DNA of 64,000 nucleotides from Coenobita brevimanus (GCA_032717465.1 CM064667.1:5987860-6051859); one strand, 5' to 3'; positions 11,090 through 22,540 are shown, counted from the stretch's first letter. Program-made: numbers and translations. Notes: a model not told the origin generated them from the sequence alone.

Positions 11090-11320
11090 TTTATTTTGGC
11101 TAGTAACCAAGGAGATTTAGTTGTCCCTGCTGCTCTTATGCAACCAGAACTTAGGCCCAACCCCTTTCAGCCCAGTTCATGGTCAGGTGTAGTCAGATTG
11201 GAGGATAATTTGACTAGTAACCAAGGAGACTAGTTCTACCTCATGACTTAGGCTTAAAATTTCAGGCTGCCATAGATTATTGATTTTATTTTTTGTATAG
11301 TAACCAGGGAGACTGGTTTC
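11090..11320 (-). repeat. CTCCTTGGTTACTAGTCA repeat cluster
   Basis: Three inverted copies (CTAGTAACCAAGGAGA and variants) lie at about 11100, 11214 and 11297, with CCCTTTCAGC and CAGGTGTAGTCAGATTGG between the first two. Confidence 0.7.
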
Positions 11321-11354
11321 TTTCTCATAATTTCATAACTCCTTCTCTCTTTCT

Positions 11355-11356
11355 CT

Positions 11357-11409
<53 letters not shown>

Positions 11410-12170
11410 CCTTTTATTTCCTCATTTATGTGTGTATCTCCTCCGTTCTGTTATTTATTTAAAAAAAAATTGTAACCACATGAAAACGTACATACACATA
11501 CACATGTACACAGTTCCTTCACTTCCTCATGTATGTCTGTTTCTCTTTGAAACCACATGAAACGTACATACTGTACACTTACGTATGTACACACACGCAC
11601 ACATTCCTTCACTTCCTTATTACATACATACACTTACGTATGTACACAGACACACACATTCCTTCACTTCCTCATTACGTACATACACTTACGTATGTAC
11701 ACACACACACATTCCTTCACTTCCTTATTACATACATACACTTACGTATGTACACAGACACACACATTCCTTCACTTCCTTATTACATACATACACTTAC
11801 GTATGTACACACACACACATTCCTTCACTTCCTCATTACGTACATACACTTACGTATGTACACAGACACACATCGCTTCACTTCCTCATTACATACATAC
11901 ACTTACATATGTACACAGACACATTCCTTCACTTCGTCATTACGTACATACACATATGTACACACACACATTCCTTCACCTCCTCATTACGTACATTTAC
12001 GTATGTACACACACATTCTTTCACTTCTTCATTACGTACATACACATATATACACACACACATTCCTTCACTTCATCATTTATGTCTGTTTCTCCTTGTA
12101 ACCACATAAAAACGTACATACACATACACTTACATATGTACACACGCACACAAACGCCTACATAAACACA
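11355..12170 (+). repeat. (CA)n run and CA-rich minisatellite of about 57 bp
   Basis: A pure (CA)n run spans 11360-11406. From about 11490 a unit made of (CA)n, ATTCCTTCACTTCCTCATTA and the palindrome-like CATACACTTACGTATGTACA repeats roughly ten times. A related unit (CTTCACTTCCTCATT plus CA) is found at 27290-28180. Frames open across it are repeat artefacts. Confidence 0.85.
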
Positions 12171-12399
12171 CACTTGTTCAGTCTCCCTTTGGTGCTTCCG
12201 TTTTCTTTCGAGGCGGCATAAGAGAAAACGGCTTAGTCAGGCCAGGCTTTAGGGGTAACTTTAGAATATTATTTTTTCGACTCGTGTTCTCAGCCTCAGT
12301 ACTGACTCTCTCTCTTTTCTTTCCAGGTGGCGGCCTGCTTCTGCCCACCCTCCCTGGAAGTTGGCTCACGCTGCTTCCCAGGAGTGGCTGCCCAGGGAT

Positions 12400-12500
12400 C
12401 TTCGACTTCTTTCTCTACTTCTTTCTTTCTTCTACTTCTTTCTCTCTTCTACTTCTTTCTTTCTCTCTTCTACTTCTTTCTCTGTGTGTGTGTGTGTGTG
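12400..12500 (+). repeat. CTTCTTTCT-type short array and (GT)n
   Basis: CTACTTCTTTCTTTCT-like units are repeated about four times and end in TGTGTG. A left arm of the foldback MITE follows at 12528 (CTCCCTAACACCTCTC). Bases 12610-12930 are GC-rich and unassigned. Confidence 0.6.
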
Positions 12501-12949
12501 GATGCGGTTCTTATTCTCATTGGGTAAGGGCTCCCTAACACCTCTCACCTTATGATTTATTTTGCATATTACACTTAAGTATCTTACCAGAGGTTACTTA
12601 GGCGGACATATGTATAAATAATCTAGCAAGACTGAGGTGGTGGGGAGCGTCCTTAGCCGGTGGGAATATGAGTCATGATGTGCAGGGGTGGTGGGGGAAG
12701 GGGAAGGGCTGGGAGGGGAGGGAGGGAAGGGTGGGCAGGGGTTTAGATAGGGCCAGATAACCCAATCCCTAACGGGATTATACGGGGTTGGCTTTGCCGG
12801 CGGGGCAATCTGTTCCCCATCTCGGCCCCAACCCATCGTTTCCTTCTTCTCCTCCCAGCTTAAAACCTTTCCCTTCCCCCACCTGGCCAGCTCCAGTGGG
12901 TGTTCCCCCCCCCACCCCCACCTCCATCGAGGGTGTGCTGACTCAGCCC

Positions 12950-13110
12950 CTCACCCCAGCAAGGTGGTGGTGGTGGCGGCGGTGGTGGGAGTGTGTGTGT
13001 GGTGTGTGTATGTATGTGGGTGTCGAGACTTAGTCCCAGACACCACATACATACATACACACACAACACACACTCCCACCACCGCCGCCGCCACCACCAC
13101 CAGTGGCTGG
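12950..13110. repeat. Long inverted repeat (hairpin 1)
   Basis: The left arm runs from CAGCAAGGTGGTGGTGGTGG through GCGGTGGTGGGAGTGTG to GTATGTATGTGGGTGTC. It is mirrored by a right arm from GACACCACATACATACATAC to CCACCACCACCAGTGGCTG. The arms are about 70 bp and enclose a loop near GAGACTTAGTCCCA at 13024-13038. Confidence 0.85.
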
Positions 13111-13245
13111 GGGTAGTGGTGGTGTGCAGTAGTGTGTGTGTGGACCTTACCCACCCCCACACACACACTGCCACCACCACCACCCTCAGTGCTGCGGTGG
13201 ACTTGGTGAGTGGCCCTCCACTCACTAAGTCCACCATGCAGCTCA
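13111..13245. repeat. Two further inverted repeats (hairpins 2 and 3)
   Basis: Hairpin 2 pairs GTAGTGGTGGTGTGCAGTAG plus (GT)n with (CA)n plus CTGCCACCACCACCACC around a short ACCTTACCCA loop. Hairpin 3 (13196-13234) pairs GTGGACTTGGTGAGTGG with CCACTCACTAAGTCCAC, 16 of 17 positions matching. Bases 13246-13575 are unassigned AT-rich sequence. Confidence 0.8.
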
Positions 13246-13582
13246 GGGGTGAGTGACTGGGCCAGACACCCTGATGGAGGTGGTGCTGGAGCTGGCTAGG
13301 TCCCCCATCCCTGCACATCAGTGTGAATGGTCTTCCTATCTATTATTAATATATTTTATCTTCTTTTACAGGTTTATTAATATCTTTTTTTACAGGTTGA
13401 TATTCTTTTTTACAGATCTACATTACCAAGGACTTCAGAAAAGGTAATTACTTATATATATACTTCACCTGTTGTGTTATTCCACCTGTGAGCACACATT
13501 GGTAGGCTACTTATATGTAACTATTAATAAAAGATTGTAATTAATGTACATTGTACTTATAAGTATTACTACCCTAGTAGAC

Positions 13583-14422
13583 AAGGGGAAGGGGGAGGAG
13601 GGGGGAAGAGAAGAGAAGGGGAGGGGAGGAGGGGGGAAGGGAAGAGAAGAGAAGGGGAGGGGAGGAGGGGGGAAGAGAAGAGAAGGGGAGGGGGGAAGAG
13701 AAGAGAAGAGAAGGGGAGGGGAGGAGGGGGGAAGAGAAGAGAAGAGAAGGGGAGGGGAGGAGGGGGGAAGAGAAGAGAAGAGAAGGGGAGGGGAGGAGGG
13801 GGGAAGAGAAGAGAAGGGGAGGGGAGGAGGGGGGAAGAGAAGAGAAGAGAAGGGGAGGGGAGGAGGGGGGAAGAGAAGGGGAGGGGAGGAGGGGGGAAGA
13901 GAAGGGGAGGGGAGGGGGGAAGAGAAGGGGAGGAGGGGGGAAGAGAAGGGGAGGGGAGGGGGGAAGAGAGGGAAGAGAAGGGGAGGGGAGGAGGGGGGAA
14001 GAGAAGGGGAGGGGAGGAGGGGGGAAGAGAAGAGAAGACAAGGAGAGGAGAGGAGGGGGAAGAGAAGAGAAGAGAAGGGGAGGGGAGGAGGGGGGAAGAG
14101 AAGAGAAGAGAAGGGGAGGGGAGGAGGGGGGAAGAGAAGGGGAGGGGAGGAGGGGGGAAGAGAAGAGAAGGGGAGGGGAGGAGGGGGGAAGAGAAGAGAA
14201 GGGGAGGGGGGAAGAGAAGAGAAGGGGAGGGGGGAAGAGAAGAGAAGGGGAGGGGGGAAGAGAAGAGAAGGGGAGGAGGGGGGAAGAGAAGAGAAGGGGA
14301 GGGGAGGAGGGGGGAAGAGAAGAGAAGGGGAGGGGAGGAGGGGGGAAGAGAAGAGAAGGGGAGGGGAGGAGGGGGGAAGAGAAGAGAAGGGGAGGGGAGG
14401 AGGGGGGAAGAGAAGAGAAGGG
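13583..14422 (+). repeat. Homopurine minisatellite (GAGAAGGGGAGGGG type)
   Basis: About 840 bases are purine on the plus strand with a single C at 14039. Units such as GGGGGGAAGAGAAGAGAAG plus GGGAGGGGAGGA vary between about 20 and 45 bp. The very long open frames on both strands (Arg/Gly/Glu or Pro/Ser/Leu) are by-products of the composition and not genes. Such tracts can form triplex or quadruplex structures. Confidence 0.95.
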
Positions 14423-14725
14423 GTGGGGTGGCTGAGGGTATGGGTAAAGGTAAGGGTGGGGTGAGGGTGTGGGTAGGCTGGGTGTGAGGGTGTGGGTGGG
14501 ATGCCTGAGGGTATGTGTAAGGGTAAAGGTGGGGGTGGGGGTGAGGGTAGGGTGGCTGAGGGTATGGGTGAGGGTAGGGTGGCTGAGGGTATGGGTGAGG
14601 GTAGGGTGGCTGAGGGTATGGGTGAGGGTAGGGTGGCTGAGGGTATGGGTAAAGGTAAGGGTGAGGTGAGGGTGGGGGAGAGGTGGTTGAGGGTAAGGGT
14701 GGGGGGTGTGGGCAGGGTGGAGAGA
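14423..14725 (+). repeat. G-rich GGGTATGGGTGAGGGTAGGG array
   Basis: A unit of about 32 bp, TAGGGTGGCTGAGGGTATGG plus GTGAGGG, is repeated at least five times between 14550 and 14650, with degenerate copies either side. Runs of three or more G are spaced 1-7 bases apart, so quadruplex potential is high. Bases 14726-15110 hold a short (GTA)n run near 14920 and no gene. Confidence 0.85.
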
Positions 14726-15109
14726 GAGAAGAGAAAGAACAAGAACTAACTGTGCCACAGATATAAAAATAACATAACAGATGAACAGAAATTGAACAGA
14801 CTTTCACCTTATCAACTTCAGATACAAAAAGTAAATATATACGATACAATATTTGAATATATTTTAAATTATACAGTACAAAATATAATGATAATACTCC
14901 TGGTAGTGAAGTGTTGTAGTAGTAGTAGTAGTAGTAGTAACAGTAGTAGTAATAATTATAGATAAAAATACTGAATTTAAGCTGTCTAATGAAGGCTGTA
15001 TCTATAATTTACAGAGACCGAGAACGAGACTAACTAGAAGTGTAAATGAGGTGGAGATCACGTGAGATGGTGGACGAGAGACTGACGAGGAGTACGAGAT
15101 TGATACCTA

Positions 15110-16350
15110 ACATTGCTAACTCCTCTATCCCTGACTAGTAACCAAGGAGACTCGCGTTCCCTAACCCCTTTCAGCTCAGTTGATAGCCAGGTGTAGTCAG
15201 ACAGGAGGGATGACTTGACTAGTAATCACGGAGACTCATCCCTTAAAACATTCTTCTAACCTACCTATCCAACATATTACCACTCGGGAATCGAACCTGG
15301 GATTCTCAGATACCGGTAAGAGTCTGTTTTCATTCCAACTTAAATCATTTCCTTGCCAGCTCAAGGGCCAGGGGGTTATGTCAGCATCTTCAGGTCCACA
15401 GTGGCGGCGGAGACATAGAGATAATTTTTCCTGGCTCTTACCTGATAGTCCCGGGTTCGATCCCCAGCATGGTGGTAATATATTGGATGATTTTTCCTGT
15501 GTAAAGTACAGGTTTCTCTTCCAACATACCTGTCTCCTCAGACTAGTAACCATGGAGACTCGTTCCTCATTTATCTAACATCCCTTACTCCTCTGACTGG
15601 CAACCAAGGAGACTCATACCTACCAGCTTCCTAACTCCTTCAGTCCCCCCTCCCCCTTTCATTCTCTCTAACTTGGTGCTAGTCACGAAGTGCTATGCAA
15701 TTTTTTCGAGCACAGAGCCAGGCTTGTTCAAAATTTGACTAGTAACCAAGGAAACTCATCCCTCCTAACTACCTACAGTGAATTTCTATCCCTAATTCCT
15801 TTGGCTAGTAATCAAGGAGACTCGTTCCTCTACCCCCTTTCCGCTCAGTTCACAGCCTTGTATGACTTACCCGACTAGTAACCAAGGAAATTCATTCCTC
15901 TAACCCCTTTCAGCCAAGTTCAGGGCCTTTTTCACTGATCTGACTACTGACCAAGGAGATTCATCCCTTACCCCTTTCAGCTCAGCTCATGGTCTAGTGC
16001 AGCCAGACTGGAGGGTTGATATGACTAGTAACCAAGGAGACTCGTTCCTCACTGGAAAGTTGAATTGACTAGTAACCAAGGAGACTCGTTCCTCACTGGA
16101 AGGTTGAATCGACTAGTAACCAAGGAGATTCGTTCCTGACTAGCTCACTAGGTTGAATTGACTAGTAACCAAGGAGACTCGACAGACCCGAGGGCTATGG
16201 CTAGTAACCAAGAAGACTGGAGGGGTGACTAGTAACCAACTCAATAGATAGACCAGAGGGTTGTGGCTAGTAACCAAGGAGACTGGAGGGTTGATTTGAC
16301 TAGTAACCAAGGAGACTGGAGGGTTGATTTGACAAGTAACCAAGGAGACT
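15110..16350 (-). repeat. Largest CTCCTTGGTTACTAGTCA cluster
   Basis: About eighteen inverted copies of GACTAGTAACCAAGGAGACT or one-to-three-base variants occur here. Spacing starts near 100 bp and tightens to 40-50 bp at 16020-16350. Linkers include CCCTTTCAGCTCAGTT and GGAGGGTTGATTTG. The core is far better conserved than the linkers. Two further copies lie at 16508 and 16542. Confidence 0.8.
15395..15560 (+). mobile_element. Candidate tRNA-derived SINE
   Basis: A good Pol III B-box (GGTTCGATCCC, 15454-15464) follows a plausible tRNA-like arm, with CCTGTGTAAAGTACAGG downstream. A second, inverted B-box-like sequence (complement of GGAATCGAACCTGGG) lies at 15289-15303. No complete tRNA cloverleaf or target-site duplication could be confirmed. 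Confidence 0.4.
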
Positions 16351-16825
16351 ACCTCACTGCACTTACAATTGAGGATTCCATAGGTTTAAATACGGTGTTG
16401 ATACTTCTCCATTAATTTTTTTGATATATATATTTTTAATGCCTTCTGATAATTCTCTTTTTATTTCAATTTTTGTACATATACATACACCACTTCCATT
16501 TCTTCCCTAGTAACCAAGGAGACTAGCTCCCGAACCTTTTGGCTAGTAACCAAGGAGACTCGTACCTTTTTCAAACTCTTACCTCCTCCTCTGTGTGGGA
16601 ATGAGGGTGCTGATGGAGCCTTCATGAGATGGCACGGAGTCTGTCAGCCGGGGTACCTGCCTGGCTATCTATATCCCGTAACTCCCATCAACTTCCTCCT
16701 TAACCCACCAAAGAGGATGGTGGGATGGTGATGATAGTGAGAGAGAGTAGTGTGTATTCTCTCTTCACACATTCTTGCTCTCTTTCTTTCACACCCTTGA
16801 CTTGCTTTCGCCAAATTCATTTCCA

Positions 16826-16940
16826 TGCACACCATCTGTTGTATCTCTCTCTTCTACACCATCTGTTGTATCTCTCTCTTCTACACCATCTGTTGTATCT
16901 CTCTCTTCTACACCATCTGTTGTATCTCTCTCTTCTAGGT
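16826..16940 (+). repeat. 27-bp minisatellite, four copies
   Basis: The unit CACACCATCTGTTGTATCTC plus TCTCTTCTA is repeated four times almost perfectly. Bases 16941-18270 show only short simple repeats and dispersed fragments such as GGTGCAACTTCTTCGTGACT at 17859. Confidence 0.85.
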
Positions 16941-18274
16941 CTCTTACAACACTTTTCACTCTTTTCTCTGCCTCTCTCTCTCTCTCGCTGTTTTAAGTTC
17001 TTAGTCTTTATCCAAACTTATTTCTACACACACACAGTTAATTTTTTACTAACACTCAGAGCAGTAATAATAATAATAATAATAATATAAAGCCTAATAC
17101 CTCATGAGATGTACAGGGATATATTTAAGATCTATAACCGTTTACCCTCCTAGCAGACAGACAAGTCAGACACAGACAAGCTTTAAGGTATATATTTTCC
17201 AGTTTAAAGCTCTATGTAACAACTAGAGCTCTGTCTCCCAGCCAAAATAAACCACTATAGGACAGGAGTTATGGGAGCACAGGGGTAAGGGTTATAGACC
17301 TTCCAATATATAGATATCATAAATTTTCTCTCGTATAGACATAGGGTAAAACTCTGCTCTCTCCACCCTCTTTCTCCTCTCTCTGCTCTCCTCTGGCACC
17401 TTCACCCCAACCAGGAAGAGGAGAGAAGCAGAAAGAGAGCAGAGAGAGGAGAAAGACTGGAGAGCCAAACTGTAATGGGGAAAGAATACAATGGGTCTCA
17501 AGATGCCACATAACGACTGATCATAAATTCAAACGGTGTGCCTAACCAAAGGATAATGCTTCGAGCTTTTAAATATTCAAACCATAATGGGGAAAGACAA
17601 GAACCTGGCGCCAAAATCCAACTTAGAGCCGTGAGCACAGACGCGGCGTGATTAAAAGAAATATATTAATAGAAGAAGTATATTACAAGCGTGACTACTG
17701 AAATAGGGAACGGAATTTAATGTAGGAAAGAATATCAAAGACGATTCACGGAGAGACGGGGGGAACAGAAGTCATTGCTTTGGTGACAAGATGCAACTTC
17801 CTCGTGCCTTTTTTTATATATATATTTTTTTTTAACACTGTTGACTGGTGTGAGGAAGGTGCAACTTCTTCGTGACTAGGAGACGGGGGTACAGAAATAC
17901 AATGCTTTGGTGACGATAACGTCCTTTCACTGCAATTACCACCGTTATTATTTCGTTATTGTGCTTTCTCTGTTATAGTTATTGCTGGGGTAAGGAAGGT
18001 GCAACTTCTGGTGTTCTGTTACCATTCATGTGTTTTCTCTGATACCATTATTGTGTTTTTTTCACCAGTTCTGTGCTTTCCATGGCGCTCTAGCTGACTA
18101 TTACTATTACTATCTTTAGGTCAAGTGCTCAGTGTGATCCAGCCATCTGTCTTCAATTAATGCTCTCTCTCTCTTTTGGATTTGAAAAATATATAGATCG
18201 TATCTGCGGCAGAGAAAGAACAGAAGTCAATGCTTTGGTGAGGACGCTGAGAAATTCCTTGTGTGTTTTTTGTT

Positions 18275-18277
18275 ATT

Positions 18278-18344
<67 letters not shown>

Positions 18345-18369
18345 TTCCTGTTTTTTTTTTCTTATTATT

Positions 18370-18450
<81 letters not shown>
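18275..18450 (+). repeat. Two long (GT)n tracts in a duplicated context
   Basis: (GT)n runs at about 18280-18342 and 18373-18446 are each preceded by GAAATTCCT and TTATTATTATTG- or TTATTATTG-like sequence, so the whole module is duplicated. After the second run, a GAGGAAGGTGCAACTTCTGG block repeats sequence seen at 17991. Confidence 0.85.
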
Positions 18451-18451
<1 letters not shown>

Positions 18452-18784
18452 ATATACACTGTTAGCTGGGGTGAGGAAGGTGCAACTTCTGGTGTTTTAT
18501 TACCATTCATGTGTTTTATACCATTGTGCTTTTTTCACCATTTCTGTGCTTTCCATGGCTCTCTAGCTATTACTATTACCACCACTACACCTTTGGGTCA
18601 AGTGCTCAGGGTGATCGAGGCATGTGCATCCAATTAGTGCTCTCTTTCTCTTCTCTCTCCTCTTTCTGCTCTCTTTTGGACCTGGAAAAATATAGCTACG
18701 GAAGAAAATTGTATGTATGCTTCCCAATAATAATAATAATAATAATAACGAAGCCATTTTGATAGGGCTTCATGGACATATTTA

Positions 18785-19030
18785 AAACTGTATAAATAAT
18801 TGTAAACGTATTCAAACATTACCAAACGTATTTAAACATTTGTAAACATATTTTAACATTAGCTAACGTATTCAAACATTAGCTAACGTATTCAAACATT
18901 AGCTAACGTATTCAAACATTAGCTAACGTATTCAAACATTACCTAACGTATTCAAACATTAGCAAACCTATTTAAACGTTAGCAAACCTATTTAAACGTT
19001 AGCAAACCTATTTAAACATTTGTAAACATT
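18785..19030 (+). repeat. 20-bp satellite CATTAGCTAACGTATTCAAA
   Basis: About twelve tandem copies drift from ACGTATTTAAACATTTGTAA through the central perfect units to CCTATTTAAACGTTAGCAAA. No coding potential. Confidence 0.85.
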
Positions 19031-19063
19031 AAAAAAAACTTACACAAACATCTCATGAGGTGT

Positions 19064-19064
<1 letters not shown>

Positions 19065-19104
<40 letters not shown>

Positions 19105-19430
19105 ATCCAGGATCATTCTTCCCTCCCCCCCCTAACCCTTCAATGCATATTTGGATCCCATTTCAAAAAACTCAAAATTCTTCAAGGAGAACATTTAACA
19201 TTTTATCCCCTAACATCATTCAAGAAGCAACTTAACTCCATTATTCAAGGAGAAACCTTATATATATTTTGTACTCGGTTATTCAAGGAGAAATTATATA
19301 TATATTAATTTCTGAGCCAATATGCAGTAACATTATCCCCTAACATCATTCAAGAAGCAACTTAACTCCATTATTCAAGGAGAAATTTTATATATATTAA
19401 TTTCTGAGCCAATATGCAGTGAAGGGTTAA
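19065..19430 (+). repeat. (AAT)n and a duplicated ATTCAAGGAGAAA segment
   Basis: (AAT)n spans about 19065-19103. The block AACATCATTCAAGAAGCAAC plus TTAACTCCATTATTCAAGG occurs at 19211 and 19340, followed each time by TTATATATATTAATTTCTG. Confidence 0.7.
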
Positions 19431-19499
19431 GGGAAGAGTAATGACCTGGATGCATTCTCTCAAGTGATTTATTCTATCTTCCCTTTACTTATTACTGCT

Positions 19500-19500
19500 C

Positions 19501-19534
<34 letters not shown>

Positions 19535-19658
19535 ATCCTTCTCTCTCTCACACACACAATCCTTCTCTCTCTCTCTCACACACACACAATCCTTCTCTCT
19601 CTCTCTCTCTCACACACACACAATCCTTCTCTCTCTCTCTCTCACACACACACAATCC

Positions 19659-19692
<34 letters not shown>

Positions 19693-19763
19693 AATCCTTC
19701 TCTCTCTCTCTCTCTCTCACACACACAATCCTTCTCTCTCTCTCTCACACACACACACAATCC

Positions 19764-19797
<34 letters not shown>

Positions 19798-19834
19798 ATC
19801 CTTCTCTCTCTCTCTCTCACACACACACAATCCT

Positions 19835-19869
<35 letters not shown>

Positions 19870-19936
19870 AATCCTTCTCTCTCTCTCTCTCTCACACACA
19901 CAATCCTTCTCTCTCTCTCTCTCTCACACACACAAT

Positions 19937-19976
<40 letters not shown>

Positions 19977-20065
19977 AATCCTTCTCTCTCTCTCTCACAC
20001 ACACAATCCTTCTCTCTCTCTCTCTCACACACACACACAATCCTCCTCTCTCTCTCTCTCACCAT
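19500..20065 (+). repeat. (CT)n-(CA)n-AATCCTT minisatellite
   Basis: About eighteen copies of a variable unit, (CT)n then (CA)n then AATCCTT. The unit's two dinucleotide runs vary independently in length. Open frames here are artefacts. Confidence 0.9.
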
Positions 20066-20094
20066 CATCATCTAATTGAGAGAAATATCAACAG

Positions 20095-20310
20095 CATAGA
20101 TAGATAGATAGATAGATAGCCACTTCTATCAAAGGTATCTATCTATCAAGCCTCTCCACACCTCTATGGTTACTATCTATCAACCCTCCAATCTATCTAT
20201 CGACCCTCTCCTTGGTTACTATAAACCCTCCTATCTATCTATCTATCGAGTCCTTGCTTCACCTCATATATATCTATCGGCTTCCTATTTATCTATCATC
20301 CTTCCCATCT
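20095..20310. repeat. (TATC)n/(GATA)n degenerate array
   Basis: GATA tetranucleotides at 20097 switch to TATC on the same strand, with CCTCTCCTTGGTTACTAT-like inserts, suggesting an inverted junction of two tails. Confidence 0.65.
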
Positions 20311-20314
20311 ATCT

Positions 20315-20810
20315 AGAATTAAGTCGCTAAAAATAAATGTTAAGTACAGCCTTGAACATACATCAAAATCTTCTCCTAGAATAAAATAAGTAGCTAAAAG
20401 TAAATGTTAAGTACAGCCTTGAACATACATCCAAAATCTTCTCCTAGAATAAGTAGCTAAAAATAAATGTTAAGTACAGCCTTGAACATACATCAAAATC
20501 TTCTCCTAGAATAAAATAAGTAGCTAAAAGTAAATGTTACGTACAGCCTTGAACATACATCCAAAATCTTCTCCTAGAATAAGTAGCTAAAAGTAAATGT
20601 TACGTACAGCCTTGAACATACATCCAAAATCTTCTCCTAGAATAAGTAGCTAAAAATAAATGTTACGTACAGCCTTGAACATACATCCAAAATCTTCTCC
20701 TAGAATAAGTAGCTAAAAGTAAATGTTAAGTACAGCCTTGAACATACATCCAAAATCTTCTCCTAGAATAAGTAGCTAAAAGTAAATGTTAAGTACAGCC
20801 TTCAATATAT
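20315..20810 (+). repeat. 62-69-bp satellite (GTACAGCCTTGAACATACAT)
   Basis: Eight tandem copies run from AAGTAGCTAAAAGTAAATG through GTTAAGTACAGCCTTGAAC to CAAAATCTTCTCCTAGAAT. Copies differ mainly by insertion of AAAAT before AAGTAGC and by A/G changes. The motif CTTCTCCTAGAA is shared with the intronic 41-bp array at 51796-52390. Confidence 0.9.
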
Positions 20811-20859
20811 CAAATTTTACATGTACTCGATCTGAAGGGGTTGTCACATATCTATCTAC

Positions 20860-20930
20860 CTATCTATCTATCCATCTATCTATTCGGACAAAAATACTGA
20901 TACACTGCACTACACTTGCTAATAATAATG

Positions 20931-20978
<48 letters not shown>

Positions 20979-21062
20979 TATGGTGATATGGTTACCACCC
21001 AGCGTACTAAATGGTTTCCTGGGTTAAAGGAAACCATATGGCTTGTCACTTAATGTAGTCAC

Positions 21063-21093
<31 letters not shown>

Positions 21094-21270
21094 CACTACA
21101 TCAAGTGAGTGGATGATGGGCGCCCCCACCTACCACGATATAATAAAAAATGGTAGTAGTAGTAGTAGTAGTATAGTAGTAGTAGTAGTATAGTAGTAGT
21201 AGAATAAAATAATAATTAGTGATAAAAACAATAATAATAGTAGTAGTAGTAGCAGTAACATTATAGTTCT
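20860..21270. repeat. Simple repeats: (TATC)n, (AAT)n, (GA)n, (GTA)n
   Basis: (AAT)n covers about 20921-20975, (GA)n 21065-21093 and (GTA)n 21150-21260. No gene is present. Confidence 0.85.
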
Positions 21271-21419
21271 TGATTTTCTTGGCTTAATATAACCACTCAC
21301 CCATGCCCAGACCCGCAGACAGAGCCACACACAAATAAAACACAAGCTGGAAGGCAGGTGCATACACGCCCCCTCACCTAAGACTGAGGAGAGAGAGTCC
21401 GCTCCCTCTCCTGGCCTAA

Positions 21420-21830
21420 ACATGGAAAGGAATGGCCGCCGAGGCAGCACTAGACTGGCACCCACCATGCCAAGATGGCTCACAGTCCCTGGCACCACAC
21501 AGTCCTCACAAAGGGTCTTGCCTGCACGAGTCTGTGTGTCAGGCGTGTATGACCAGTCCGTAGGTGGGTCCTGCCGTGTAGTGTGTGTGAAGAAGGGGGG
21601 AAGTTGCAAGCGAAACAGTGTGGCGTGAGGGTGGCCATGGATGCTGTGCTGCCCATGGATAACATAAAGCTGTATACCATTGGGGCAGCTGCCACGGCCT
21701 GTATTGCAAATAATAGACAGAGGAAAACACAGACCAAATGGGCAAAAGATTGGTTGATGAGAAGGAGTCCATTGTGCCGTCTGCCTCCCGCACAACTGGC
21801 ACAAGACTGACGCCTTACAATGAGCATGAA
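21420..21830 (-). pseudogene. Decayed transposable-element ORF (LINE C-terminus-like)
   Basis: On the minus strand, HLRTGHTRLTHRLVQARP is followed after a frameshift by TLCEDCVVPGTVSHLGM, a pattern seen after the RNase H region of several arthropod LINE ORF2 proteins (compare RIGHTRLTHGYLMPGDSPPF at 30090). On the plus strand, codons for TKWAKDWLMRRSPL near 21740 faintly recall PIF/Harbinger transposases. I prefer the LINE reading. The copy is broken. Confidence 0.5.
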
Positions 21831-21899
21831 GCTGTATATTTGCTGTCACAGTCAAGTGTGGCTAATATTACACAAGAAGGTACACATTCACCACCATAT

Positions 21900-22345
21900 A
21901 GCCCCACCATACACACATATAGTGTGTACGATGGGGCTGTGTGTGTGTACCATGGGGCTATGTGTGTGTACGATGGGACTACATGTGTGTGTGTACGATG
22001 GGGCTATATGTGTGTGTACGATGAGGCTATGTGTGTACGACGGGGCTATATGTGTGTGTACGATGGGGCTATATGTGTGTGTGTACGATGGGGCTACATG
22101 TGTGTGTGTACGATGGGGCTATGTGTGTACGATGAGGCTATGTGTGTACGATGGGGCTATGTGTGTACGATGGGGCTACATGTGTGTGTGTGTACGATGG
22201 GGCAATGTGTGTGTACGATGGGGCTATATGTGTGTGTACGACGGGGCTATATGTGTGTGTACGACGGGGCTATATGTGTGTGTACGATGGGGCTACATGT
22301 GTGTAGGATGGGGCTGTGTGTGTACGATGGGGTTATGTGTGAGGG
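21900..22345 (+). repeat. TGTGTACGATGGGGCTATA minisatellite
   Basis: About twenty copies of TGTGTGTACGATGGGGCTAT vary between 17 and 25 bp. The length of the (GT)n part sets the unit length. Frames through it are open over more than 300 residues but only as a repeat artefact. Confidence 0.9.
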
Positions 22346-22540
22346 AGTACACACTAAACAGACACAGCACTCCATAACAACAGCATTTCTACACAGCAGC
22401 CAACACTGGTCAGAAAATAAACAGTTTGCAACAGATATTAACAGCAACAGCCAGCAAGACTCAGCTGTGAATACATCAGTGGTGACCTTTGATAGGAAAT
22501 TGGAAGCTGCTTGTACACTGCAGACACAGAAGGTGGATTG

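Noticed and set aside
14423..14725. Telomeric repeat
   Set aside because: The GGG-rich unit is about 32 bp and lacks the arthropod TTAGG pattern.
13507..14849. Very long open frames (300-426 residues) on both strands
   Set aside because: They are translations of the homopurine minisatellite, open in all three minus-strand frames, with no start context, splice structure or domain.
18830..19020. CRISPR-like spacing of 20-bp repeats
   Set aside because: Units are contiguous with no spacer, so this is a plain satellite.
21583..21810. PIF/Harbinger transposase fragment
   Set aside because: Only a weak resemblance around KWAKDWLMRR. The minus strand gives a better LINE match, so I did not call it.
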